Positions 25,171-32,861 of a stretch of 64,000 bases of DNA are shown piece after piece (positions within the stretch are counted from its first letter, which is position 1; the number at the start of each line of letters is the position of its first letter). This DNA is from JALHVH01 sp964585685 (lineage in GTDB: Bacteria; Acidobacteriota; Aminicenantia; Aminicenantales; Saccharicenantaceae): NCBI GenBank assembly GCA_964585685.1, contig CAZPEP010000055.1, positions 1 through 64,000 of the forward strand, given 5' to 3'. The notes under the pieces are model-generated. The model worked only from the letters and a program-made list of their open reading frames with translations, did no database searches and was not told where the DNA came from. A program made the translations under genes and the position numbers.

Positions 25171-27057
25171 ATGAACATTTCCAAGCCGAGGATCAAGAAA
25201 CTGATCGTGGGACTGTTGATCCTCTCGGCCCTGCTTGTTTACTTCTTTTCGGGGTCCGGGGCGTTGTTCGAGCGCAACCGCCTTCCCCTGCCCTTCGGCT
25301 TCACGTATTGCCTGCCGCAGGAGAAGGACCATCCCTGCGGAAAGATCCAATACGTGAGCCAGGACGCCGTTCGAAAGCTGCTCAGCGCTCGCCTTCGCGG
25401 GAGTCCACTGATCCTGGACGCCTGGGTCTACAGTCCCAAAAAACGGTCCTTGAGAGCGTCCCTTTCGGGGAATGGAGACTTAGAGCTGGTCGTCAATGAC
25501 GCCGTCCCCGTCCCCGCGCCACAGTCCCTGTTCTCCCTGAGGCTGGATAAGGGATACAACAGGATCACGATAAGATATCAGCCCCCCCGGGACGAGATCC
25601 CCCGACTGACATTTTCGCTCTCTGAAGAGGTTCCCTTTTATCGCTATGTCATGCCGGAGCAGCCGTTTTCGAGACCTTTGTCCTTGGTGCTATCCGCTCT
25701 GGATCGCTTGAAACTCGTGAGTTTCGTCCTGGCCTTCTTTTTTTTGGTGTTCCGGATGTGTCTTGTCTTTTTCCCCATCGAAACCGAGCCGCTTGTTCCT
25801 GACGATAAAGGGATCTTCCATGGGCTTTTCAGGGCTCTTTCGTTTTTCCTGGTCTTCGGTCCCTTGGCCTATTACCTCGACAATGCCTTAAAGCTCGGCG
25901 TTCCCAGTCTCCTTCTTCTCCTGGGGGGGCTCGCGGGCTCGCTGGGCCTTTTCCTGATGTCTCTCTTCCATAAGGGACGGGGGGCCCGCGGCGACGGACG
26001 CTCCCTCATCGTTCTTGCCCTGATCGTCGTCTTCGTGTTCCTGCAGATCCTCTTCGTATCAGGCTCGTTCCTGCCTCCCCCAAACGCGCACAGCGATCTG
26101 CCGAATCATATGCGGATGATGCGGAGCTATCAGGACTTCGGTGACATTCTGCGCTCCGATAATTTTGACATCTATCCACAGGGGCTCCATGCGTTCATCG
26201 CCAGCCTGGCCGATCACCTCGACCTACCCCTCCAACAAACACTACTCGTTTTCCTGGTCGTGGTCTCGATATTGATCTATTTCGTGATCTATCTGCTGAG
26301 CCAGGAGCTCTTCGGGCGAATTCCTTACGCTTATTTCTTTTTGGCGCTGGCTCTCTCGCATTTCCGGTTCATCTATGGCCGGTTCTTCCAAACGTACCAA
26401 TTTCCGTCCATGGTCGCCATTCTGTTCTTTCTGCTTTCGCTCTATTTCATCCTGAAGCGAGATCTCGTCCTGTCGTCGGTATCCCTGGCCAGTGCCGTAA
26501 TTTCTTATCCCTATTACGCCCTTTTCTTCGCAGGGGTCATTTTGTTCGCGGCCCTGGAATGGCTCAAGGAGCCTCATCGAACGGCCTGGCAGAAAGCGAG
26601 ACGAGCGCTTCTCTATTTTGCGCTCCCGATCTTCTCCGCCCTCGTCTATTTCTTCGCTTATTTTGCGCGCGGTGCGTCTCAACACCGGCAGGGGTTCAAG
26701 GCCTGGTTCAAGATCGATCCGTTCATCAGCATGCAGGTCGTCAACGCCTTGTTGCTTCTGGCCGGCCTCTATTTTCTCCTGAAGCGCGGGAAGGATCGAA
26801 GGGCCTTACAGATCGTTCTGGGCATGGTCATCGGCTTCCTGGCCTATTATGTCCCCTATTATTTCTTTTCGTGGGGCTCGACCTACTATTTCATGAAGAA
26901 CATGCAATACGTGATCCTGCTGGCCATCCCCCTCGAGATGGTCGCGTTGGCCAACGTCTTCCGGAAGGTCGAGAATAAGGCTTGGGCAAAATACTCGATA
27001 TTATTGGGAGCGGCGGGAATTTATGTTCTCAGGATCCTCGGCTCGATCCATCTCTGA
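25171..27057 (+). CDS. Multi-helix membrane protein, probable GT-C-type glycosyltransferase
   Basis: The 628-residue protein has one N-terminal helix, a soluble periplasmic beta-rich section (about 45-165) and roughly ten further membrane helices. The acidic loop NAHSDLPNHMRMM after a helix resembles the first-loop acidic motif of GT-C (PMT/GT39-like) enzymes, which use lipid-linked sugars outside the membrane. Together with the preceding GT2 and DUF2304 genes it suggests a module that makes a polyprenyl-phospho-sugar and transfers it to an acceptor. The family assignment is an inference from topology. Its base composition is visibly less GC-rich than neighbouring genes. Confidence 0.72.
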   Translation: MNISKPRIKKLIVGLLILSALLVYFFSGSGALFERNRLPLPFGFTYCLPQEKDHPCGKIQYVSQDAVRKLLSARLRGSPLILDAWVYSPKKRSLRASLSGNGDLELVVNDAVPVPAPQSLFSLRLDKGYNRITIRYQPPRDEIPRLTFSLSEEVPFYRYVMPEQPFSRPLSLVLSALDRLKLVSFVLAFFFLVFRMCLVFFPIETEPLVPDDKGIFHGLFRALSFFLVFGPLAYYLDNALKLGVPSLLLLLGGLAGSLGLFLMSLFHKGRGARGDGRSLIVLALIVVFVFLQILFVSGSFLPPPNAHSDLPNHMRMMRSYQDFGDILRSDNFDIYPQGLHAFIASLADHLDLPLQQTLLVFLVVVSILIYFVIYLLSQELFGRIPYAYFFLALALSHFRFIYGRFFQTYQFPSMVAILFFLLSLYFILKRDLVLSSVSLASAVISYPYYALFFAGVILFAALEWLKEPHRTAWQKARRALLYFALPIFSALVYFFAYFARGASQHRQGFKAWFKIDPFISMQVVNALLLLAGLYFLLKRGKDRRALQIVLGMVIGFLAYYVPYYFFSWGSTYYFMKNMQYVILLAIPLEMVALANVFRKVENKAWAKYSILLGAAGIYVLRILGSIHL

Positions 27058-27094
27058 CGTCGCCGATCCGGCCCGGTTCCATATTGAACCATCG

Positions 27095-27180
27095 GGGACA
27101 CAATATCAATTTCCGAATTCCGGATTCAAGCGGATCTCCCCCTGGGAACATGGACATTTCGGAACTTGGTATTGTGTCCC
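27095..27180. repeat. REP-like imperfect palindrome between convergent genes
   Basis: The 23-nt arms at 27095-27117 and 27158-27180 are inverted copies with two mismatches (arm core GGGACACAATA), separated by 40 nt. The GGGACACAATA end is typical of REP/REPIN-type elements linked to Y1 (TnpA-REP) transposases; none is encoded in this window. The element lies between convergent genes and could also act as a two-way terminator. Confidence 0.65.
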
Positions 27181-27183
27181 TGA

Positions 27184-28233
27184 TCAGAAGAGGAGAGCAA
27201 GGTTGAGGGAGCCGATGAGGGGCTTGAGCCTCTGGCCCCTGAAACGCCGGGTCTGATAGGCGTAGAGCATGCTGGCCTTGAGACGCTTGTGTCGGAGGGC
27301 CAGACCGGTTGTGATGTCGGCCGTGAACGGGATCTTGTCGACCCGGTGACTGCTCCGGAAGGTGTTCCCGTCGAGCAGAAGGTCCCGGGCGACGGCGTGA
27401 GCCTCGATCCCCGCGAATAAATAGAAGCCCGCATGGCCCGGCCCGGACCGCGGCCATGCCCTGTCCTCGAAGAGGATCCCGGCGCCGCTCGCGGGGCCGA
27501 GCAGGGACGTCCCGAAATCCGAGGGCAGTTTCCATCCCGCCCTGACCTCGAGTCCGCCGCCGAGCCCGGTGAAAAGATTGGAGAAGTCCCCGCCGGCATG
27601 ACCGATGAGCTCCCAGTCCAAACCTGCCGATGCGGCCGCGGCCCGGACCTTCCAGCGGCGATCATAGGCGACGGCAAGGAAAGGCTCGTCCTTAAGCTGG
27701 TGCTCCCAGCCTTCGGGGTAGGTCCACCCGAAGGCCCGGTGGAGGAACCTCTGGATGTCCCCGGCGAAGGAAAGCGGGCCGACGATTCCGGCCTCGAACC
27801 TGAAGCTATCCATGAAGTTCCCGCGACGGAGATGGATGCCCAGGCCCGCCTTGAAGACCCCCGCGTAAGGCCGGTCGTCCGTGACCAGGGCTTTTCGAGT
27901 GATGTCCTCGGGAGTGTAGATGCTTTGGCCGCCGTAAACGGAAACGAACCTGCGGGCGCCCGGGGCCGGAGAGAATGTCAGCCTCCGGCTCCAGGCATCC
28001 AGCCAGCCGGGAACCGGCCCTCGGCCTGGGCCGAGGGCCGGGGAAAGCCAGGCTATCTCGATGCCGCTCGTGTAGCCGCCATCGGAAAGGGCGAAAACAT
28101 CGTTCTCGATAAAGAGCGCGAACACGCCCTTCGGCTTCCGATCTCCCGCCCCACCGAAGGAAGGGATTAGGAGAAGCATGATGAGCACGGCACTCGTCCT
28201 CCCCCCGAACCTCCTTCGATCAGGTCTTCCCAT
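27184..28233 (-). CDS. LpxR-like lipid A deacylase (DUF2219) outer-membrane protein
   Basis: The frame extends to a TTG at 28248 that overlaps the ffh stop; the ATG at 28233 (MGRPDRRRF) is preferred and gives 349 residues. A signal peptide ends near FGGAGD. The LpxR/DUF2219 signatures are ENDVFALSDGGYTSGIEIAW near the mature N-terminus, VYGGQSIYTPED and DDRPYAG. LpxR removes the 3'-acyloxyacyl chain of lipid A in the outer membrane and thereby changes immune recognition and permeability. Co-transcription with ffh is likely because the genes nearly touch. Confidence 0.87.
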   Translation of the reverse strand: MGRPDRRRFGGRTSAVLIMLLLIPSFGGAGDRKPKGVFALFIENDVFALSDGGYTSGIEIAWLSPALGPGRGPVPGWLDAWSRRLTFSPAPGARRFVSVYGGQSIYTPEDITRKALVTDDRPYAGVFKAGLGIHLRRGNFMDSFRFEAGIVGPLSFAGDIQRFLHRAFGWTYPEGWEHQLKDEPFLAVAYDRRWKVRAAAASAGLDWELIGHAGGDFSNLFTGLGGGLEVRAGWKLPSDFGTSLLGPASGAGILFEDRAWPRSGPGHAGFYLFAGIEAHAVARDLLLDGNTFRSSHRVDKIPFTADITTGLALRHKRLKASMLYAYQTRRFRGQRLKPLIGSLNLALLF

Positions 28234-28244
28234 GGGTCCCGCCG

Positions 28245-29567
28245 TCAACGCATTCGGGAGAGCATGTCCCGAAACATGGAGCCCTTCATCATCTTCCGCA
28301 TTTCCGCGTACTGTTTGAGGAGCTGGTTGACCTCGTGGACCGGGCGGCCGCTGCCCTTGGCGATCCGCAGACGACGGCTCCCATTGAGGATCTTCGGGGC
28401 CTCCCGCTCAGCGGGGGTCATGGAGCTCAGGATGGCCTCGAAATGGAGGACCTTGCGGTCGTCGACCTGGACCTTTGAGAGCCCCTTCATCATCCCCCCT
28501 TTGGGGAGCAGGCCCAGGATGTTCGAGAGCGAACCCATCTTTTTCATCTGGGCGAGTTGTTTCCGGAAGTCCTCCAGTGTGAACTCCTCGCGCCGCAGTT
28601 TACGGGCCGTCTCCTCGGCATCCTCGAGATCGGCCTTCTCCTCGGCCTTTTCGATGAGGCTGAGGATGTCGCCCATGCCCAGGATGCGGGAAGCCATCCG
28701 GTCGGGGTGGAAGACCTCGAGCTTGTCGATTTTCTCGCCGACGCCGGCGAACTTGATCGGCTTCCCGGTGACGGAAACGATGGACAGGGCCGCCCCGCCC
28801 CTGGCGTCGCCGTCGAGCTTGGTCAGGATGACCGACGTGATGCCTATCCTCTCGCCGAACGCCTTGGCGCTTTTTACGGCATCCTGGCCGGTCATCGCGT
28901 CGCCGATGTAAATGACCTCAACGGGGTCGAGGATGTCCCGGACGATCTTCAGTTCGTCCATGAGCTCATCGTCCACGTGGAGCCTGCCGGCCGTGTCGAC
29001 GATGAGCGGGTCGAATGCCCTGTTCCTGGCGTACACGACGAGCTCCTTGAGGGCCTTTTCGGGGACGGCCATCTGGTCCGCCGTCATCTCATAGAACGGC
29101 AGGCCGAGCGACAACGCGATCGTCTTCAGCTGTTCCTGGGCAGCCGGCCGCTTGAGGTCGAAGGAAACCAGCAAAGGATTCCTGCCGATGCCATGGACCC
29201 AACGGCCCAGCTTACCGCAAGTCGTCGTCTTGCCGCTTCCCTGGAGCCCGACGAGCATGAATATGGACGGGGGCGCCGACGCGAAGGTCAGGGGCTTGTC
29301 GGTCCCTCCCAGGATGGCGGCGAGCTCGTCCCGAACGATCTTGATGACCTGCTGAGCGGGGCTCAGGCTCGAGAGGACCTCCTCGCCGAGGGCCTTCTCC
29401 TTGATCCGGGCTTCGAAATCCCGGACGACCTTGTAGTTGACGTCCGCCTCGAGGAAGGCCAGCCGGAGCATCTTCAGGGCCTCGCCCATGTTCTTCTCGG
29501 TGACCTTCCCCTCGCCCCGGAGGAACTTCATCATCTTCTCGAGGCGGCCCGAAAGCTGGTCAAACAT
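28245..29567 (-). CDS. ffh: Signal recognition particle GTPase Ffh
   Basis: The 440-residue protein has the NG domain with a helical N region (FDQLSGRLEKMMKFLRGEG), the G1 loop LVGLQGSGKTTTCGKLG, DLKRPAAQEQL, DTAGRLHVD and TKLDGDARGGA, then a methionine-rich M domain (QLAQMKKMGSLSNILGLLP, MMKGLSKVQ) ending near MLSRMR. Ffh binds 4.5S RNA and signal sequences and targets ribosomes to FtsY at the membrane. Elsewhere ffh often precedes rpsP; in this genome it is separated from the rpsP operon at 2079. Confidence 0.97.
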   Translation of the reverse strand: MFDQLSGRLEKMMKFLRGEGKVTEKNMGEALKMLRLAFLEADVNYKVVRDFEARIKEKALGEEVLSSLSPAQQVIKIVRDELAAILGGTDKPLTFASAPPSIFMLVGLQGSGKTTTCGKLGRWVHGIGRNPLLVSFDLKRPAAQEQLKTIALSLGLPFYEMTADQMAVPEKALKELVVYARNRAFDPLIVDTAGRLHVDDELMDELKIVRDILDPVEVIYIGDAMTGQDAVKSAKAFGERIGITSVILTKLDGDARGGAALSIVSVTGKPIKFAGVGEKIDKLEVFHPDRMASRILGMGDILSLIEKAEEKADLEDAEETARKLRREEFTLEDFRKQLAQMKKMGSLSNILGLLPKGGMMKGLSKVQVDDRKVLHFEAILSSMTPAEREAPKILNGSRRLRIAKGSGRPVHEVNQLLKQYAEMRKMMKGSMFRDMLSRMR

Positions 29568-29693
29568 CGGTAGCGGCCCTCGCTTTCATGTTCATCCTCA
29601 ACATCTTAGGGCATTATCTGGGAGGCGTCAAATGAGCACGACGTGCCGTGCCAGGCGAGACACGCCAGTCTCGCCAGTCTCGTTTATTAGTTG

Positions 29694-29699
29694 TATAAT
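29694..29699 (+). promoter_or_regulatory. -10 box 7 nt before the ATG at 29707 (possible leaderless start)
   Basis: A perfect TATAAT is followed by 7 nt and the start codon. There is no Shine-Dalgarno sequence and no room for an untranslated leader if this box is used. Confidence 0.55.
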
Positions 29700-29706
29700 A
29701 CCGCCG

Positions 29707-30837
29707 ATGAAAGGCTTCGCCAAGGCAACTCTGGCTGCCGCAATCATCGGCACCGTGTTCGTCGTGTTCTCTCCCGCCGACGGCCAAGTCGGGGGGCCGT
29801 TCCGCGGGCCGCGGCCGCCGGACGGGATCAACCGCAAGGGCCGGGTTTTCGACGCCGTCGATCTCCTGGAAGCGACGGTCGTCGGGCTGCCCTCCTATCT
29901 TGAGCGGCACGGCAGCGGGCCGACGGCCGCGGCTATGGTCTTGGCCTATCACGACGGTCACGGCTTCCCCTATCTTCTCCCCGGGGACGCCTCGGCCCAG
30001 ACCGACCTGGTCAATCTGGCCATCGCGTCCGAGGAGCACTATAACGACTATGCCCTCCCTCTGGATGCCCCGCCGGACCTCCTCCCCGACAAGTCCGAGC
30101 TTGCACCGGAGGAACGGCATTCCGACAACTGCCTGGCCGATTATTTCTTGACCTCTCGCAGCCTTTCCGGGAACTATTACGGTTGGACAAAGGACGCTGA
30201 CCTGGGGCCCGGCATCGAGGCCTTCGTCCAGTCCGGGGAGCGGTACATCGTCATCACCGAGGCCTTCCCCGTCTCATCGATTACCTTGCCGACGGTCCGG
30301 AACGAACTCACGAGCGGCCGACCGCCCGTTTTCGCGGTGGACACGGACGGCGACGGCACGGAGGACCGGTTTGTCGCCGTCGCCGGGGTCAATTCGGAGG
30401 CAGGTGTCGATTACTACGGCTGTTACACCGGCTGGGACACGGAACTCCACTGGTACGAATTCAGGCCGGCGGCGGCCGGGGTCCCCTGGGGAGTTACCAT
30501 GGTCCACACGATCGCCCTTGCCTACGGAGTCTTCCCGCCGGCCAAGGTCGAGCTCGAGCGTCTGGTCAACGACCTGATCTTCTTCAAGGAATACATCAAT
30601 CGCCTGTCCTGGGAACCAAATCCCGACAATCTCTCCCGCATCCTCCGGTACAAGATCTACAGGAAGATGACCTACAGCGCGCACCTCGCCTTCGATTTTC
30701 TGGCCGAGGTGGACGTCTCCTCGACCGGCTACGATGACCGAGGGCTGAAAAGCGGCACGGGATACGTCTACCAGATCGCCTCGGTTGACGAATCCGGCCG
30801 GGAGAGCTTCCCGGCCACCGTCCGCGGCCCTAAATAG
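29707..30837 (+). CDS. Secreted C39-peptidase-like protein with C-terminal fibronectin-like domain
   Basis: The ATG at 29707 follows a TATAAT directly and gives 376 residues with a signal peptide ending near ADGQ; the longer frame upstream runs into ffh antisense. Residues about 60-270 resemble papain-like C39 proteins (GSGPTAAAMVLAYHDG, GRPPVFAVDTDGDG), but the expected nucleophile of the CGPT motif is Ser here. The segment 295-376 (LSWEPNPDNLSRILRYKIYRK to GTGYVYQIASVDESG) resembles a type III fibronectin domain. It may bind rather than cleave its ligand. The C39 assignment is tentative. Confidence 0.7.
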   Translation: MKGFAKATLAAAIIGTVFVVFSPADGQVGGPFRGPRPPDGINRKGRVFDAVDLLEATVVGLPSYLERHGSGPTAAAMVLAYHDGHGFPYLLPGDASAQTDLVNLAIASEEHYNDYALPLDAPPDLLPDKSELAPEERHSDNCLADYFLTSRSLSGNYYGWTKDADLGPGIEAFVQSGERYIVITEAFPVSSITLPTVRNELTSGRPPVFAVDTDGDGTEDRFVAVAGVNSEAGVDYYGCYTGWDTELHWYEFRPAAAGVPWGVTMVHTIALAYGVFPPAKVELERLVNDLIFFKEYINRLSWEPNPDNLSRILRYKIYRKMTYSAHLAFDFLAEVDVSSTGYDDRGLKSGTGYVYQIASVDESGRESFPATVRGPK

Positions 30838-30864
30838 GGGACACCGCCTCTTCCCCCGACCGGC

Positions 30865-30893
30865 TTGACTTTTTCCCCTCTTCAGTTTAAGGT
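30865..30893 (+). promoter_or_regulatory. Possible promoter of accB-accC
   Basis: TTGACT (30865-30870) is followed after 17 nt by TAAGGT, a weak -10, about 32 nt before the accB ATG. The region lies between the preceding stop and accB and is the only plausible promoter seen there. Confidence 0.35.
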
Positions 30894-30925
30894 AGAACTA
30901 CGTTTTCGAGGAACGGTACAGCCAC

Positions 30926-31441
30926 ATGAATAAGATCATCAAACCGCCGGAAACGGCCGAAGAGGGCTCTGCGGGTTCGAAGATCGACTACCCGGAGATC
31001 CTGAAGCTCATCGAACTCCTCGAGGAGAAGGACCTGACCCTTTTCGAGCTCGAGGTCGAGGGCTTCAAGATCAAGATCGGCCGGAACGTCCCCGGAGCGC
31101 AGGCTTTCCATCATGCCGCCCCGACGCCGGTCCCCCCGGCGGCCGCCGGAGCGCGCGTCACTCCGGAGCAGGTCCCCCTGCCGGCGGCGGACAAGGATAT
31201 CCAGGACGTCACGTCCCCCATGGTCGGGACTTTCTACAGGGCCCCCGCCCCGAACGCCGACCCCTTCGTCGAGATCGGCGAGACCGTGAAGAAGGGCCAG
31301 ACCCTCTGCATCATCGAAGCCATGAAGCTGATGAACGAGATCGAATCCGACGCCGACGGCGTCGTCACTGCCATCCATGTCGAGAACGGGAAGCCCGTCG
31401 AGTACGGACAGAAGCTGTTCTCCGTCCGGACCTCCGCTTGA
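30926..31441 (+). CDS. accB: Biotin carboxyl carrier protein of acetyl-CoA carboxylase
   Basis: The 171-residue protein has an N-terminal helical region (YPEILKLIELLEEKDLTLFE), an Ala/Pro-rich linker and a C-terminal biotinyl domain with the EAMKLMNEIE motif; biotin would attach to K134. It carries CO2 between the biotin carboxylase and carboxyltransferase subunits in the first step of fatty-acid synthesis. accC starts 4 nt after its stop. The carboxyltransferase genes accA and accD are not in the window. Confidence 0.96.
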   Translation: MNKIIKPPETAEEGSAGSKIDYPEILKLIELLEEKDLTLFELEVEGFKIKIGRNVPGAQAFHHAAPTPVPPAAAGARVTPEQVPLPAADKDIQDVTSPMVGTFYRAPAPNADPFVEIGETVKKGQTLCIIEAMKLMNEIESDADGVVTAIHVENGKPVEYGQKLFSVRTSA

Positions 31442-31445
31442 ATTC

Positions 31446-32798
31446 ATGATATCCAAGATCCTGGTCGCCAATCGAGGGGAGATCGCTCTCCGCGTCATCC
31501 GGTCGGCCCGGGAACTGGGCATCAAGACGGTCGCCGTCTACTCCGAGCCCGACAGGAATTCCCTCCACACCCTCCTGGCCCACGAGAAGGTCTGCATCGG
31601 GCCGGCTAAGGCCTCCGAAAGCTACCTCAACATCCCCAATCTCCTCAGCGCCGCGGAAATCACCAAAGCCGACGCCATCCACCCCGGCTACGGATTCCTG
31701 GCCGAGAACTCCCGTTTCGCCGAGATCTGCGAGACGTCGGGGATCACCTTCATCGGTCCCCCGGCGTCCATCATCCGACTGATGGGGGACAAGAACAAGG
31801 CCCGCCAGGCCATGAAGAAGGCCGGCCTGCCCGTCCTCCCCGGAAGCGACAAGGTCCTCGATGACGTGACCGAGGCTAAAAAGATCGCCCAGAAGATCGG
31901 TTATCCCGTCATCATTAAGGCTTCGGCCGGTGGCGGCGGCAAGGGCATGAGGATCTGCCGGAACGCCTCCAATCTCGAGGAGCAGTTTCCGATCGCCCAG
32001 AACGAGGCCCGGTCGGCCTTCGGCGACCCGTCCCTGTATGTCGAGAAGTACGTCGCCGGGGCCCGCCACATCGAAATCCAGATCATCGGCGACAAGAAGG
32101 GCAAGGTCATCGCCTTCGGCGAGCGGGAGTGCTCCATCCAGCGGAAGTACCAGAAACTCATCGAGGAGACGCCGTCGGTCTTCGTGGACGAGAAGGTTCG
32201 CAAAAGGATGATGAACGCGGTCGTCGACGCCGCCTCGGAGATCGGCTACCGGAGCTTGGGGACCTTTGAGTTCCTGGTCGACGACAAGAAGCGCTTCTAC
32301 TTCATGGAGGCCAACGCCCGGGTCCAAGTCGAACACCCCATCACCGAAATCGTCTACGGCATCAACCTGGTCAAGGCTCAAATCAGGGTCGCGGCCGGGG
32401 AAAAGGTCAATTTCCCGATCGAGCTTGAAATGCGGGGTCACGCCATCGAGTGCCGGATCAACGCCGAGGACCCCGTGACGTTCGTCCCGTCGCCCGGCAA
32501 GATCGACTTCCTGGTGCTCCCCGGCGGCGAGGGCATCCGGGTGGATTCGGCGGCCTACGGCGGCTGGCAGATCCCGCCGGACTACGATTCCCTCGTGGCC
32601 AAGATCATCGCCTTCGCCCCGACGCGGCCGCTGGCCATCAAGAAGATGCAGACGGCCCTGGAGATGACGACCATCGTCGGCATCAAGACCAACCTCCCTC
32701 TCCACCTCCAGATCCTGGCCGACACCGAGTTCCTCGAAGGGAAGTACGACACCCAGTTCATGGAGCGGTTCCTGGCCGCCAAAAAGACCGCCCTCTGA
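31446..32798 (+). CDS. accC: Biotin carboxylase subunit of acetyl-CoA carboxylase
   Basis: The start is the ATG at 31446 (MISKILVANRGEIALRVIR), 4 nt after accB; upstream in-frame codons overlap accB. The 450-residue protein contains the ATP-grasp motif KASAGGGGKGMRI, YVEKYVAGARHIEIQ, FMEANARVQVEHPITE and HAIECRINAEDP, all diagnostic of AccC. It carboxylates biotin on AccB using ATP and bicarbonate. Its last codons and stop (32788-32798) lie inside the left copy of a 53-bp direct repeat. Confidence 0.96.
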   Translation: MISKILVANRGEIALRVIRSARELGIKTVAVYSEPDRNSLHTLLAHEKVCIGPAKASESYLNIPNLLSAAEITKADAIHPGYGFLAENSRFAEICETSGITFIGPPASIIRLMGDKNKARQAMKKAGLPVLPGSDKVLDDVTEAKKIAQKIGYPVIIKASAGGGGKGMRICRNASNLEEQFPIAQNEARSAFGDPSLYVEKYVAGARHIEIQIIGDKKGKVIAFGERECSIQRKYQKLIEETPSVFVDEKVRKRMMNAVVDAASEIGYRSLGTFEFLVDDKKRFYFMEANARVQVEHPITEIVYGINLVKAQIRVAAGEKVNFPIELEMRGHAIECRINAEDPVTFVPSPGKIDFLVLPGGEGIRVDSAAYGGWQIPPDYDSLVAKIIAFAPTRPLAIKKMQTALEMTTIVGIKTNLPLHLQILADTEFLEGKYDTQFMERFLAAKKTAL

Positions 32799-32840
32799 AG
32801 CGCCCTCACGGCGATTTCTTGAGGATCGCGACCCGGAACT
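32788..32840. repeat. 53-bp direct repeat, left copy (accC 3' end)
   Basis: The 53 bases from CCGCCCTCTGAAGCG to CGACCCGGAACT are identical to 36722-36774 in direct orientation. The left copy completes accC, and the right copy completes the minus-strand gene 36740-37279. A short antisense reading at the left copy still spells that gene's tail (QFRVAILKKSP), so this copy is a relic of the former convergent junction. The two genes between the copies appear inserted. Confidence 0.85.
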
Positions 32841-32861
32841 GGCCGTCGCCGATGGCGTGTA

